Positions 34,818-41,945 of a DNA stretch of 41,945 nucleotides are shown here, in pieces. The stretch is from Anaerolineae bacterium (GTDB lineage: Bacteria; Chloroflexota; Anaerolineae; Aggregatilineales; Phototrophicaceae). Positions within the stretch are counted from its first letter, which is position 1, and every line of letters starts with the position of its first letter. Made by a program: the position numbers and the translations under genes. The stretch spans positions 1-41,945 of the forward strand of contig JAIOHM010000124.1 of NCBI GenBank assembly GCA_019912965.1. Reading direction: 5' to 3'. The notes beneath the pieces are model-generated. The model did not search any database and was not told the origin of the DNA. It was given only the letters and a program-made list of their open reading frames with translations.

Positions 34818-36248
34818 ATGGCGACCGTTTTATTGATTGGCACGCTGGATACCAAAGGGCCGGAAACCGCTTATCTCCGTGATCGCGTGCGGGAACATAA
34901 CTGCAAGACGTTGGTGCTGGACTCTGGCATTCTGGGCGAGGCTGTCAGCATTGAAGCCGATTTCAATCGCCGTCAGGTAGCGGAAGCCGCTGGGACGAAT
35001 ATCGACGCGCTGCGTGCGGCGGGCAGCCGGGGCAAAGCGGTGGAAGGAATGCTCAAAGGCGTTCGCAAAATTGCGCTGGAACTGCTGGTTGAAGGCAAAA
35101 TTCACGGTGCAGTGGCGCTGGGTGGCGCGGAAGGTTCAGTTTTAGCCGCCGCTGCGATGAAAGAATTACCCATCGGCTTTCCCAAACTGATCGTTTCCCC
35201 GATTGCCTCCGGTCATCGACGTTTTGGCCCATTTGTGGGCATCCGCGATGTGATGGTGATGCATTCGGTTGTTGATATTTTGGGTCTGAATCCGATTAGC
35301 ACAACCATTTTTGACAGCGCGGCAGCAGCAATTAGCGGTATGGCGAAAGCATATGCTGCCAAACTTCACCCTATAGCCAAAATCATTTATTTTTTGCAAA
35401 ACCAAGAGGAACTGCTTGTAGATCAAGCGACGGCTGAAAGAATCATTGAAGTTTTAAAACCAACTGATGATGTTGACCCACGCTGCACAATGCAGGTTAT
35501 GGGGCGGGGTCTAGTCACTGGTTTGCCGACCAAGATAGAAATCAGTTCGACAGAACTTCGCAAATCATTGGGAGCATTCACTGGAGAGCAAAAACGCCCC
35601 GCGATTGCCGCGACCATGTTGGGCAACACCACCAAGCCGCTGATGCGCCTCCGTCCACGTGTGGAAGAACAGGGCTATGACTTCGTAATTTTCCACGCCA
35701 ACGGAGTCGGTGGCCCAGCGATGGAAGATTTAATCGCACAGGGGCAGTTCACAGCCGTGGTGGATTACACCCTCAGTGAGGTCGCCGGGCAGATCGCGGG
35801 CGGCTTCCATATCGGCGGCGCGGCGCGTTTGGATGCAGCAGCGCAGGCGGGCATCCCGCAGGTGATCGTCCCCGGCTGTCTGGATTTCATCGTATTCGGC
35901 GCGCGCGGCGAAGTCCCCGATCAATTCAAAGACCGCCCCATGTATTACCACAACCCCGAATTCACGCTGGTTCGGCTGACGGCGGAAGAACAGTTAGCGG
36001 CGGTGGACTTCGTAATCCAAAAGCTGAATCAAGCGACCGGGAAAGTGACTGTCGTGATTCCGTTGGGCGGTGGTTCGATTATGGATATTCAGGGCGGCGC
36101 ATTCTGGCAGCCCGAATTGAATCAGGAATGCTGGAATCGGCTGAAGAACGGCCTAAAACCCGATATTCACTGCCGCGAAGTCGAGGCGCATATTAACGGT
36201 GATGCCTTTGCTGATGCGGTTTTCGATGAGTTAATGCAGATCATTTAG
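34818..36248 (+). CDS. Second Tm-1-like ATP-binding protein, with an MreB-like insertion
   Basis: A 476-residue UPF0261-family protein. ATG 34818 (MATVLLIGTLDTKG) matches the start of the paralogue at 30844, with AGGT upstream; ATG 34773 would add 15 residues. Both lobes are recognisable: VLDSGILGEAV, VALGGAEGSVLAAAAM, VSPIASGHRRFGPFVGIRD, then AATMLGNTTKPL, FHANGVGGPAMEDLI and VIVPGCLDFIVFGARGE. The glycine-rich loop has GGAEGS where the paralogue has GGGGGS. Between the lobes the paralogue has about 11 linker residues; this protein has about 85. The extra part resembles MreB subdomain IIB and is AT-richer than its surroundings. It overlaps no other gene and is followed 16 bases later by the creatininase-type gene. 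Confidence 0.85.
   Translation: MATVLLIGTLDTKGPETAYLRDRVREHNCKTLVLDSGILGEAVSIEADFNRRQVAEAAGTNIDALRAAGSRGKAVEGMLKGVRKIALELLVEGKIHGAVALGGAEGSVLAAAAMKELPIGFPKLIVSPIASGHRRFGPFVGIRDVMVMHSVVDILGLNPISTTIFDSAAAAISGMAKAYAAKLHPIAKIIYFLQNQEELLVDQATAERIIEVLKPTDDVDPRCTMQVMGRGLVTGLPTKIEISSTELRKSLGAFTGEQKRPAIAATMLGNTTKPLMRLRPRVEEQGYDFVIFHANGVGGPAMEDLIAQGQFTAVVDYTLSEVAGQIAGGFHIGGAARLDAAAQAGIPQVIVPGCLDFIVFGARGEVPDQFKDRPMYYHNPEFTLVRLTAEEQLAAVDFVIQKLNQATGKVTVVIPLGGGSIMDIQGGAFWQPELNQECWNRLKNGLKPDIHCREVEAHINGDAFADAVFDELMQII
35376..35570 (+). other. MreB (subdomain IIB)-like segment inside the second Tm-1-like gene
   Basis: Codons about 187-251 read IIYFLQNQEELLVDQATAER, then a charged stretch, then MQVMGRGLVTGLPTKIEISS and TELRKSL. 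MreB proteins have a similar run: EAIVQYVR, an (L/A)IGERTAER helix, an acidic loop, (S/R)GxDLxTGLP, a beta strand and GEVREAL. The order, spacing and motifs agree. A hand count gives about 44% G+C for 35341-35580, against roughly 50-60% in lines just outside. There is no MreB nucleotide-binding motif, so it is a fragment and not an active actin. Confidence 0.65.
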
Positions 36249-36264
36249 CACAGGAGTTGGAAAG

Positions 36265-37158
36265 ATGGCGCAAGAGCGTAAAACCAGGTCACTTGGTTTC
36301 CCCTCTTTTTGTTTGGGGGATTTGAGTTATGTTGATGTGCAGGAGTATCTGAAACATTCGGATACCATCCTGATTCCGAAAGCCAGTTTGGAGCAGCACG
36401 GGCCGCATCTGCCGCTGTACTGCGACACCATCACTGCGACCGAAGTGGCACAGCGGGCGGGTGAACAGGCGGGCATCATGTATACACCCACCATTTGGAT
36501 GGGTTATTCGCCGCAGCACATGCGCGCTCCCGGATTTGGTGCAGGCACGATCACCCTGCGTGCTGATACCTACTTGAACATGATTTATGATGTCGGTCGC
36601 AGCCTGATTCATCACGGCTTCAACCGCCTGATTTTCGTCAACGGTCATGGCTCGAACGTGAAAGTGATCGACCCCGTTTTGCGACGTCTGCGTTATGAAA
36701 CTGGCGCGTTGATCGTCTACTACAAACCCTACGCCGAACGTTACATCGGCATGTTGAAAGATATTCTGGAAGGGCCAGTTGAGGAAACTCCCGGCTGGCA
36801 CGCGGGCGAACTGGAAACCTCGCAGTGCCTTGCCCATAACCCCGAACTCGTGCGGATGGATCGCGCCAAGACCGACAAAGCTCATGCGCCCCAATGGTTG
36901 GGTGAAGCATGGGCGAAGAAAGACGGGATGCCGGACGCCGAATTTCAGGGTTATCAATATTTCAACTTCCCCTTCGACCACGAAGAATTTACCGACTCCG
37001 GCACGATGGGCGTTCCCCAGCGCGGCACAGCCGAAAAAGGCGAAGAAGCCTTCCGCCGTTTCACCAATCATCTGGTTGATGCAGTCGATGAACTGGAAAA
37101 AGTTGAGGTTACGGTCAAGAACCGTGACTGGACTGAGGGGAAAGCATGGTTACCCTAG
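36265..37158 (+). CDS. Creatininase-family amidohydrolase/lactonase-like protein
   Basis: A 297-residue creatininase-fold protein. The metal-binding signature is present: E43 and H45 in ASLEQHGPHLPLYCD, D54 in the same stretch, H128 in FVNGHGSN, and glutamates in HAGELETSQ at about 182-184. Family members hydrolyse cyclic amides, formamides or act in cofactor maturation; in sugar operons a lactone or amide substrate is possible. GGAG precedes the ATG by a suitable distance. Its last 13 bases overlap the FAD oxidase gene, so the two are translationally coupled and may act in sequence, for example oxidase product then hydrolysis. The substrate is unknown. Confidence 0.87.
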   Translation: MAQERKTRSLGFPSFCLGDLSYVDVQEYLKHSDTILIPKASLEQHGPHLPLYCDTITATEVAQRAGEQAGIMYTPTIWMGYSPQHMRAPGFGAGTITLRADTYLNMIYDVGRSLIHHGFNRLIFVNGHGSNVKVIDPVLRRLRYETGALIVYYKPYAERYIGMLKDILEGPVEETPGWHAGELETSQCLAHNPELVRMDRAKTDKAHAPQWLGEAWAKKDGMPDAEFQGYQYFNFPFDHEEFTDSGTMGVPQRGTAEKGEEAFRRFTNHLVDAVDELEKVEVTVKNRDWTEGKAWLP

Positions 37159-38582
37159 AAGCCGATCCTCGATTGATCGAATCGCTCGGCAAGATTGTTG
37201 GGGCGGCTAATGTTATCCCAACTGGTGAGGCGCGTACCCAATACGCCAATGACCAATGGTGGTACGCGATTGCCGCTGCCGGAGCAGGGCAGCCCATCAG
37301 CCGCCCGGATGTCGCCGTCCGCCCGACGACTGCTCAACAGGTGGCGGAGATCGTTCAGCTTGCCAATCGTGAACGCATTCCGATCACCCCTTGGGGCGGT
37401 GGCAGCGGTGTACAGGGCGCGGCGAATGCTGACCGGGGCGGCATTGTCCTCGATTTGCGTGGATTGAATCGTGTTCGCTCAATTGACCATAAATCGCTGA
37501 CTTGTGTGGTAGAAGCGGGCAAGGTCTGCAAAGAATTTGAAGCCGAACTGAATGAGCAGGGGCTTTCCTTCACCCATTACCCCGCTTCGACCGAGTGGGC
37601 GACCATTGGCGGCTCCATCGCTGCGCGCGGTTCGGGTGTGCTTTCGACCAAATATGGCAAGATTGAAGAACATACCTTGAGCGTCGAATTTGTGACGCCG
37701 ACGGGCGAATTGGTGCAAACCCCATCCGTCCCCCGTCACGCGGCTGGCCCGGAAATTACGCAGTTATTGGTTGGTTCGGAAGGCACATTGGGCATTGTCA
37801 CTGCTGCCACTGTCAAGCTGCATCTGCTCCCCAAGAAGCGGGTGTTCGGAGTGGTCAGCTTTCCAACGTTGGCGAGTGGCGTCGAAGCTGGGCGGCGTAT
37901 CATGGTCAGCGGATTAAAGCCGCCCGTTATGCGCCTGTATGACGCGGAAGCTGCTTCACACAGTTTGGCGCGGGCGGTGGAAACCCCGCTGGATTCAGCC
38001 ACGCTGGTAATGATGTTCGATGGTGAATATCCCGATTTGGTCGAATTGGAAGCCGCGCGCGCACTAGAAGTTTGCCGCGAATGTGATGGCAAAGTGCTTT
38101 CGCCTTCTATCGGTGAAACATGGTGGGATCGGCGTTATGTGTTTTACTATCCCCCCTATGCGCCCGAACTGCCGAGCATTTGGGGAACGATTGACGTAGT
38201 AGCCGACTTTGAACATATCGAAGCAGTGTATGCCGAAACCACAAAAGCCATTCGTGCCGTCGTACCATCCTCGTTTGATCTTTCGCTGACCACCCATCTT
38301 TCTCACTGGTACGAATGGGGATCGATGATTTATGCCCGTGTGAAAATTCCCAAAGGCCCGGATGATCTGGTAGAAGCCAAAGAACTGCATGATGCGATTT
38401 TCCGTGCCGGAGTAGAAGCGGCTATGAATGCAGGCGCGGTCATGAACGATCATCATGGCGTCGGGATGCGCCTTGCTCCCTACATGTCTGCCCAATACGG
38501 CACAGGCATGGATACCCTCAAACGCATCAAGCGGGCACTTGATCCCAACAATATCCTCTGCCCCGGCAAACTAGGTTTATAA
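37146..38582 (+). CDS. FAD-linked oxidase, GlcD/alkyl-DHAP-synthase-like
   Basis: A 478-residue flavoprotein of the PCMH/VAO-type family. The FAD-binding half contains ITPWGGGSGVQGAANADRGGI, HYPASTEWATIGGSIAARGSG and the LSVEFVTPTGELVQTP segment. The cap and C-terminal half end in HHGVGMRLAPYMSAQYG and the family-typical ALDPNNILCPGKLGL. A GAGGGG lies just before the ATG, inside the creatininase-type gene. No GlcE/GlcF-like partner or cysteine-rich iron-sulfur subunit follows, so it probably works alone, like D-lactate or sugar-acid dehydrogenases of this family. Oxidation of a 2-hydroxy acid is the likely chemistry. Confidence 0.9.
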   Translation: MVTLEADPRLIESLGKIVGAANVIPTGEARTQYANDQWWYAIAAAGAGQPISRPDVAVRPTTAQQVAEIVQLANRERIPITPWGGGSGVQGAANADRGGIVLDLRGLNRVRSIDHKSLTCVVEAGKVCKEFEAELNEQGLSFTHYPASTEWATIGGSIAARGSGVLSTKYGKIEEHTLSVEFVTPTGELVQTPSVPRHAAGPEITQLLVGSEGTLGIVTAATVKLHLLPKKRVFGVVSFPTLASGVEAGRRIMVSGLKPPVMRLYDAEAASHSLARAVETPLDSATLVMMFDGEYPDLVELEAARALEVCRECDGKVLSPSIGETWWDRRYVFYYPPYAPELPSIWGTIDVVADFEHIEAVYAETTKAIRAVVPSSFDLSLTTHLSHWYEWGSMIYARVKIPKGPDDLVEAKELHDAIFRAGVEAAMNAGAVMNDHHGVGMRLAPYMSAQYGTGMDTLKRIKRALDPNNILCPGKLGL

Positions 38583-38606
38583 TCCCATACCCCTAACGGA
38601 TTGCTT

Positions 38607-38646
38607 CCCCCTCTCTACACAGTGGAGAGGGGGTTTGGGGGTGAGG
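38607..38646 (+). repeat. REP-like palindromic repeat (copy 2)
   Basis: CCCCCTCTC (38607-38615) and GAGAGGGGG (38625-38633) form a perfect 9-bp stem, followed by TTTGGGGGTGAGG. It lies after the last gene of the catabolic cluster and before the copper ATPase. It may end transcription, but no U tract follows. The tail matches the copies at 32073 and 41912. Confidence 0.65.
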
Positions 38647-38767
38647 TTCACATTCCCGCCAATTGGCGCATAACACCATTCATGACTTCCCCTATTCTGA
38701 AGACTGTAAACCGTTGCCGCGCGACACAACCCATCTCGTTCGTCAGGTAATCAGGGGGTAGTAAAAC

Positions 38768-40867
38768 ATGAACGCACATACGCATACGATGCACGAATCC
38801 GACCATCACGAACATCATCATCAGCACGATGAACACGACGCTCAACACGCACACTACATGACCGCTGCGCCTGCGGAAAAACATCATAACCATAGCGGCG
38901 GAATGCACGAAGGCCATGCCACCTTGATGCGTAACCGCTTCTGGATTTCGCTGGTGTTGACTATTCCGGTGCTGCTGTATTCTGAAATGCTTCAGATGTG
39001 GCTGAACTTCCGCCCCCCGGTGCTGCCGTTTCAGGAAGCTATTCCGGCGGTTTTCAGCACCATCATCTTTATCGCGGGTGGACTGGTTTTTCTCAATATG
39101 GCGCGCGGCGAATTGGCAGAACGCCAGCCGGGTATGATGACGCTGATCTCTATCGCCATCACCACTTCCTATGTATACAGTTTGGCGGTGTTCCTGTTCG
39201 CCCCCGGTGAAGAAGGCTTCTTTTGGGAACTCGCCACGCTGATTGACGTGATGCTGCTCGGCCATTGGATCGAGATGCGGAGTGTTGGTCAGGCACAAGG
39301 GGCGCTGCGCGAATTGGCAAAACTGCTGCCCGACCAGGCTGAACGGTTGCTGTCCTCTGGCGAAACCGAAATCGTCGCGGTTTCTGATCTCAATGTCGGG
39401 GATCGGCTGCTCGTTCGCCCCGGTGCGAGCGTCCCGGCGGATGGTCAGGTCGTGGATGGCGAAAGCAGCGTCAACGAATCGATGATTACGGGCGAAAGCA
39501 AACCTGTGCATAAACATCCCGGCGCGGCGGTGATTGGTGGCACGGTCAACCAATCCGGCTCACTGCGAATTGAAGTGCAAAAAGTCGGGGGCGATACCGC
39601 GTTGGCAGGCATTATGCGGCTGGTGGCGGAAGCGCAGGGCAGCAAATCGCGGGCGCAAACACTGGCGCAGCGGGCGGCTTTCTGGCTGACGTTAATTGCC
39701 CTCGGCGCGGGCTTGCTGACCTTAATCGGCTGGACACTGCTGGCGCGTGATTTCCCCTTAGCAATCCGTTACACCGTGACCGTGTTGGTGATCGCCTGCC
39801 CTCACGCATTAGGCTTAGCTGTGCCGCTGGTCGTCTCAATTTCGACCACGCTTTCTGCCCGTAATGGCCTGCTCGTCCGGCAGCGGATGGCGCTCGAATC
39901 GGCGAAGGATTTGAACATCGTGGTGTTCGATAAAACCGGGACGCTGACCAAAGGTGAGCAGGGCGTGGTAGCGATTGCGGCGGATGGAATCGGGGCTGAC
40001 GAAGCCTTAGCCATTGCGGCAGGTATCGAAGGCGACAGCGAACACCTCATCGCGGGTGCGGTTCGGGCGAAAGCAGCTGCACAGGGCGTTAAACCTGCCT
40101 CGGTGACAGGCTTTGAGAGCCTTGCTGGGCGCGGTGTAAAAGCCAATGTGAATGGCACGACCTATTATGTCGGTGGCCCACGCCTGCTGGAATCGCAGGG
40201 TTGGAATGTTCCCGCATCGTTGGCGGCTGCGCTCAAGGAATCTGAAGATGCTGGACAAACAGTGGTTTATCTGGCGAATGAATCCGGGATTTTGGCGCTG
40301 TTCGCCATCGCCGATGTCATCCGCGAAGAAAGCCGCGAGGCGGTACGCCAACTGCATGACTTGGGCGTAAAAGTTGCCATGCTCACCGGGGATAGCAAAG
40401 CGGTTGCGGCGGCGGTCGCCCGTGAACTCGGAATCGATACCTATTTTGCGGAAGTGCTGCCGGAGCATAAAGCCGAGAAGATTCGTCAGCTTCAGCAGGG
40501 TGGAGCAAAAGTGGCGATGGTGGGTGACGGCGTGAATGATGCTCCTGCACTGGTTACTGCTGATGTCGGGATTGCCATCGGCGCAGGTACGGATGTAGCC
40601 ATTGAGAGCGCCGGAATCATTTTGGTACGCTCCAATCCGTTGGACATCGTAAAAATCGTCCGCCTGAGCCGTGCCACCTATCGCAAAATGGTGCAAAACC
40701 TCATATGGGCAACCGGATACAATATCATTGCAATACCGCTGGCAATGGGTATATTAGCGCCCGTTGGAATTACCCTTGCCCCGGCGGTTGGCGCGGCCTT
40801 GATGTCGGTTAGCACGATTGTGGTGGCGCTGAACGCCCAACTGCTGCGGGGTACTCGGTTGGTTTAG
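38768..40867 (+). CDS. copB: Copper-transporting P1B-type ATPase with CPH motif and His-rich N-terminus
   Basis: A 699-residue heavy-metal P-type ATPase that exports copper or silver. The membrane metal-binding motif is CPH (C344-P345-H346, in VIACPHALGLAVP), the mark of the CopB/P1B-3 group. Other motifs are the TGES actuator loop (NESMITGESKPV), the phosphorylation site DKTGTLTKGE (D388) and the hinge VGDGVNDAPAL. The first 50 residues are exceptionally rich in histidine (about twenty) and replace the CxxC domain usual in CopA. CAGGGGGT precedes the ATG. A cytochrome c lipoprotein follows 11 bases later and a CopZ-like protein is convergent nearby. This is a metal-homeostasis unit independent of the sugar genes. 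Confidence 0.93.
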   Translation: MNAHTHTMHESDHHEHHHQHDEHDAQHAHYMTAAPAEKHHNHSGGMHEGHATLMRNRFWISLVLTIPVLLYSEMLQMWLNFRPPVLPFQEAIPAVFSTIIFIAGGLVFLNMARGELAERQPGMMTLISIAITTSYVYSLAVFLFAPGEEGFFWELATLIDVMLLGHWIEMRSVGQAQGALRELAKLLPDQAERLLSSGETEIVAVSDLNVGDRLLVRPGASVPADGQVVDGESSVNESMITGESKPVHKHPGAAVIGGTVNQSGSLRIEVQKVGGDTALAGIMRLVAEAQGSKSRAQTLAQRAAFWLTLIALGAGLLTLIGWTLLARDFPLAIRYTVTVLVIACPHALGLAVPLVVSISTTLSARNGLLVRQRMALESAKDLNIVVFDKTGTLTKGEQGVVAIAADGIGADEALAIAAGIEGDSEHLIAGAVRAKAAAQGVKPASVTGFESLAGRGVKANVNGTTYYVGGPRLLESQGWNVPASLAAALKESEDAGQTVVYLANESGILALFAIADVIREESREAVRQLHDLGVKVAMLTGDSKAVAAAVARELGIDTYFAEVLPEHKAEKIRQLQQGGAKVAMVGDGVNDAPALVTADVGIAIGAGTDVAIESAGIILVRSNPLDIVKIVRLSRATYRKMVQNLIWATGYNIIAIPLAMGILAPVGITLAPAVGAALMSVSTIVVALNAQLLRGTRLV

Positions 40868-40878
40868 GAGCATTGCTG

Positions 40879-41559
40879 ATGGGTTGGAAGTCCATTTCGC
40901 TGGTTGTATTTGTAGTGCTGGTCGCGGCCTGTTCACCAGACCCGGCCAGCCAGTCGTCCGGGGGGATCACCCTGGTTGCGCCCGATGCGCTGCCCACATC
41001 ATCCATCACAGACCCGGTGGTACGGCAGGGGCAGGCTAATTACGACCGTTACTGTGCCCACTGTCACGGGTTTGATGGCGAAGGGCAGATGGGCGAAAGC
41101 GCAGAAGCCACCCGTAAATTGGGCATGAAAACCGTTCCTTCACATGATGAAACTGGTGTAGCTTGGCAGTATGCCGATCAGGTGTTGTTGCGGATGACCA
41201 GAGAGGGTATCGTGAATGGGCTGAACCGCTACCCGATGCCCGGATTCGGAACGACCATGACCGATGACGAAATTATGGGAGTCTACGCCTATATCAAAAC
41301 GTGGTGGACAGCAGAGCAGCGGGCGTATCAGGAACAAATCACAGCCGATTTACAGGCTACCTATGACGAGTTGGGCGTAACCCCGGCTGCGCCTTTTCCA
41401 ACGGTTACCGTCGAATCGCTGGCCGCGAGTCCTGCCGCGCCTTCCGCGACGCCCATAGTTGAGTCGTTGGAAGTGACTCCGGTTGTGCCTTCGCCGACGG
41501 CAATTGCTGATTTGCTGGGTGGTCTTCCGCTGTTCCCAACGGTTACACCGCGCCCTTAG
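40879..41559 (+). CDS. Lipoprotein c-type cytochrome
   Basis: A 226-residue membrane-anchored monohaem cytochrome c. ATG 40879 has AGGAG eight bases upstream; a TTG two codons earlier is less likely. The signal ends in a lipobox (LVAAC, C18), and a Ser/Pro-rich spacer follows. The haem site is CAHCH (C59, C62, H63), and the sixth ligand is probably M120 in YPMPGFG. The last 50 residues are a low-complexity linker with repeated TPVV, PTVTVESL and SPTAIADLL-like units. It is transcribed with copB. It could accept electrons from periplasmic Cu(I) oxidation or a respiratory chain; this is an inference. Confidence 0.88.
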   Translation: MGWKSISLVVFVVLVAACSPDPASQSSGGITLVAPDALPTSSITDPVVRQGQANYDRYCAHCHGFDGEGQMGESAEATRKLGMKTVPSHDETGVAWQYADQVLLRMTREGIVNGLNRYPMPGFGTTMTDDEIMGVYAYIKTWWTAEQRAYQEQITADLQATYDELGVTPAAPFPTVTVESLAASPAAPSATPIVESLEVTPVVPSPTAIADLLGGLPLFPTVTPRP

Positions 41560-41580
41560 GCCAGTACCTCAACGACAATA

Positions 41581-41611
41581 AAAAAGCCGATAATTTGCGT
41601 ATCGGCTTTTT
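41581..41611. terminator. Bidirectional intrinsic terminator
   Basis: AAAAAGCCGATA and TATCGGCTTTTT form a perfect 12-bp stem with a 7-base loop. The stem ends in a U run on both strands. It lies between the convergent cytochrome and CopZ-like genes and should stop transcription from each side. Confidence 0.92.
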
Positions 41612-41632
41612 GTTTTCTGGAAAATGGATTGC

Positions 41633-41842
41633 TTAAGCAGTCGCCGGGGCGTAGTCGATTTCCTTGAGGGTGTTTTCAATCTGCACCCATGTGGCTGGGG
41701 TATCCCATTCGACGGTGACCATCTTGGTATCGACCGCAGCATTAACAATCTTCACGCCGCTGATCTGGCTGACTTCTGTCTTGATCGTGCGGACGCAGCC
41801 ATCGCAGCCAATGTTCGGAACCTGAAATGTTTTGCTTTCCAT
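41633..41842 (-). CDS. copZ: Heavy-metal-associated (CopZ-like) copper chaperone
   Basis: A 69-residue ferredoxin-like HMA domain. The metal-binding GCDGC motif places cysteines at 13 and 16, followed by VRTIKTEVSQISGVKIVNAAV and VTVEWDTPAT, the usual beta-alpha-beta pattern. On the minus strand GGAGGAA lies a good distance before the ATG at 41842. It probably carries Cu(I) in the cytoplasm and delivers it to a P-type ATPase. The neighbouring ATPase lacks an HMA domain, so docking would need its His-rich tail or another site. Confidence 0.88.
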   Translation of the reverse strand: MESKTFQVPNIGCDGCVRTIKTEVSQISGVKIVNAAVDTKMVTVEWDTPATWVQIENTLKEIDYAPATA

Positions 41843-41911
41843 CTGATTTATTCCTCCAACTGAATAATGTTGACCGAATAAACTTTTGCTTTATCTCACG
41901 CCTTGTTTACT

Positions 41912-41945
41912 CCCCTCCCTGTTTACGGGGAGGGGTTGGGGGTGG
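41912..41945 (+). repeat. REP-like palindromic repeat (copy 3, cut by the window edge)
   Basis: CCCCTCCC (41912-41919) and GGGAGGGG (41928-41935) form an 8-bp stem followed by TTGGGGGTGG to the window end. It shares the stem-plus-G-rich-tail design with copies 1 and 2 and lies upstream of the copZ-like gene. Confidence 0.6.

Noticed and set aside
36479..36491. TGTATACACCC, a partial match to the GntR operator
   Set aside because: It is one arm only, within the creatininase-type gene, with no promoter next to it.
38607..38646. REP-like hairpin considered as an intrinsic terminator
   Set aside because: The stem is followed by TTTGGGGGTGAGG rather than a U run, and the same motif occurs between co-directional genes at 32073. 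It is kept as a repeat.
39172..39180. TGTATACAG, matching the core of the GntR operator
   Set aside because: It lies inside the copB coding region and lacks the CACC/GGTG arms of the two real sites.
38648..39553. 301-codon open frame opposite the copper ATPase gene
   Set aside because: It arises from the complement of the histidine-rich start and transmembrane part of copB, and no family is recognisable.

Overview
The window looks like a carbohydrate-utilisation region from a bacterium of the Chloroflexota (Anaerolineae-like). That placement is an inference from gene content: many sugar ABC transporters, several Gfo/Idh/MocA dehydrogenases, a GH99-like hydrolase, and Tm-1-like/TIM-barrel gene pairs. 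No rRNA, tRNA, CRISPR array or transposase was seen. Base composition is fairly even, with one AT-richer patch inside the gene at 34818-36248.

Layout. (A) 1-2428, plus strand: the tail of an unknown gene, a secreted GH71/99-like hydrolase and an alpha/beta hydrolase. (B) 2430-14827: a divergent regulon. The leftward operon encodes a MalEFG-type transporter, a DUF624/YesL membrane protein, a Gfo/Idh/MocA oxidoreductase and uronate isomerase (uxaC). The rightward operon encodes a LacI repressor, a DapA-like aldolase/lyase, an Old-Yellow-Enzyme relative and two Gfo/Idh/MocA proteins. Two near-identical 12-bp operators (9159-9170, 9270-9281) sit at the two promoters, so the repressor probably controls both arms. 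(C) 15119-20945, minus strand: a ribose-type transporter (two-domain ATPase, permease, Tat-exported binding protein), aldose 1-epimerase and a second LacI regulator, read from a promoter carrying a perfect 24-bp palindrome at 20990-21013. (D) 21384-38582, plus strand: a large catabolic region. It holds a MalEFG-type transporter with two different ATPases, three TIM-barrel epimerase/isomerases, an unknown membrane protein, a Gfo/Idh/MocA oxidoreductase, two Tm-1-like ATP-binding proteins, a PEP-hydrolase-type TIM barrel, a GntR/FCD regulator, a creatininase-fold protein and a GlcD-like FAD oxidase. Two copies of one promoter-operator module, each with the same perfect 24-bp palindrome, precede the binding-protein gene and the GntR gene and tie region D into one regulon. 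(E) 38768-41842: copper handling, with a CPH-type P1B ATPase, a lipoprotein cytochrome c and a CopZ-like chaperone, the last two facing each other across a bidirectional terminator.

How it works together: regions B, C and D each pair a transporter with enzymes and their own regulator and operator. The substrates cannot be fixed from sequence. B points to hexuronates through UxaC. C points to a monosaccharide. D points to a small polyol, ketose or sugar acid handled by epimerisation and oxidation.

The most surprising observation is in the second Tm-1-like protein (34818-36248). Relative to its paralogue at 30844-32049 it carries an in-frame insertion of about 75 residues. The insertion reads like subdomain IIB of the bacterial actin MreB and lies in AT-richer DNA.
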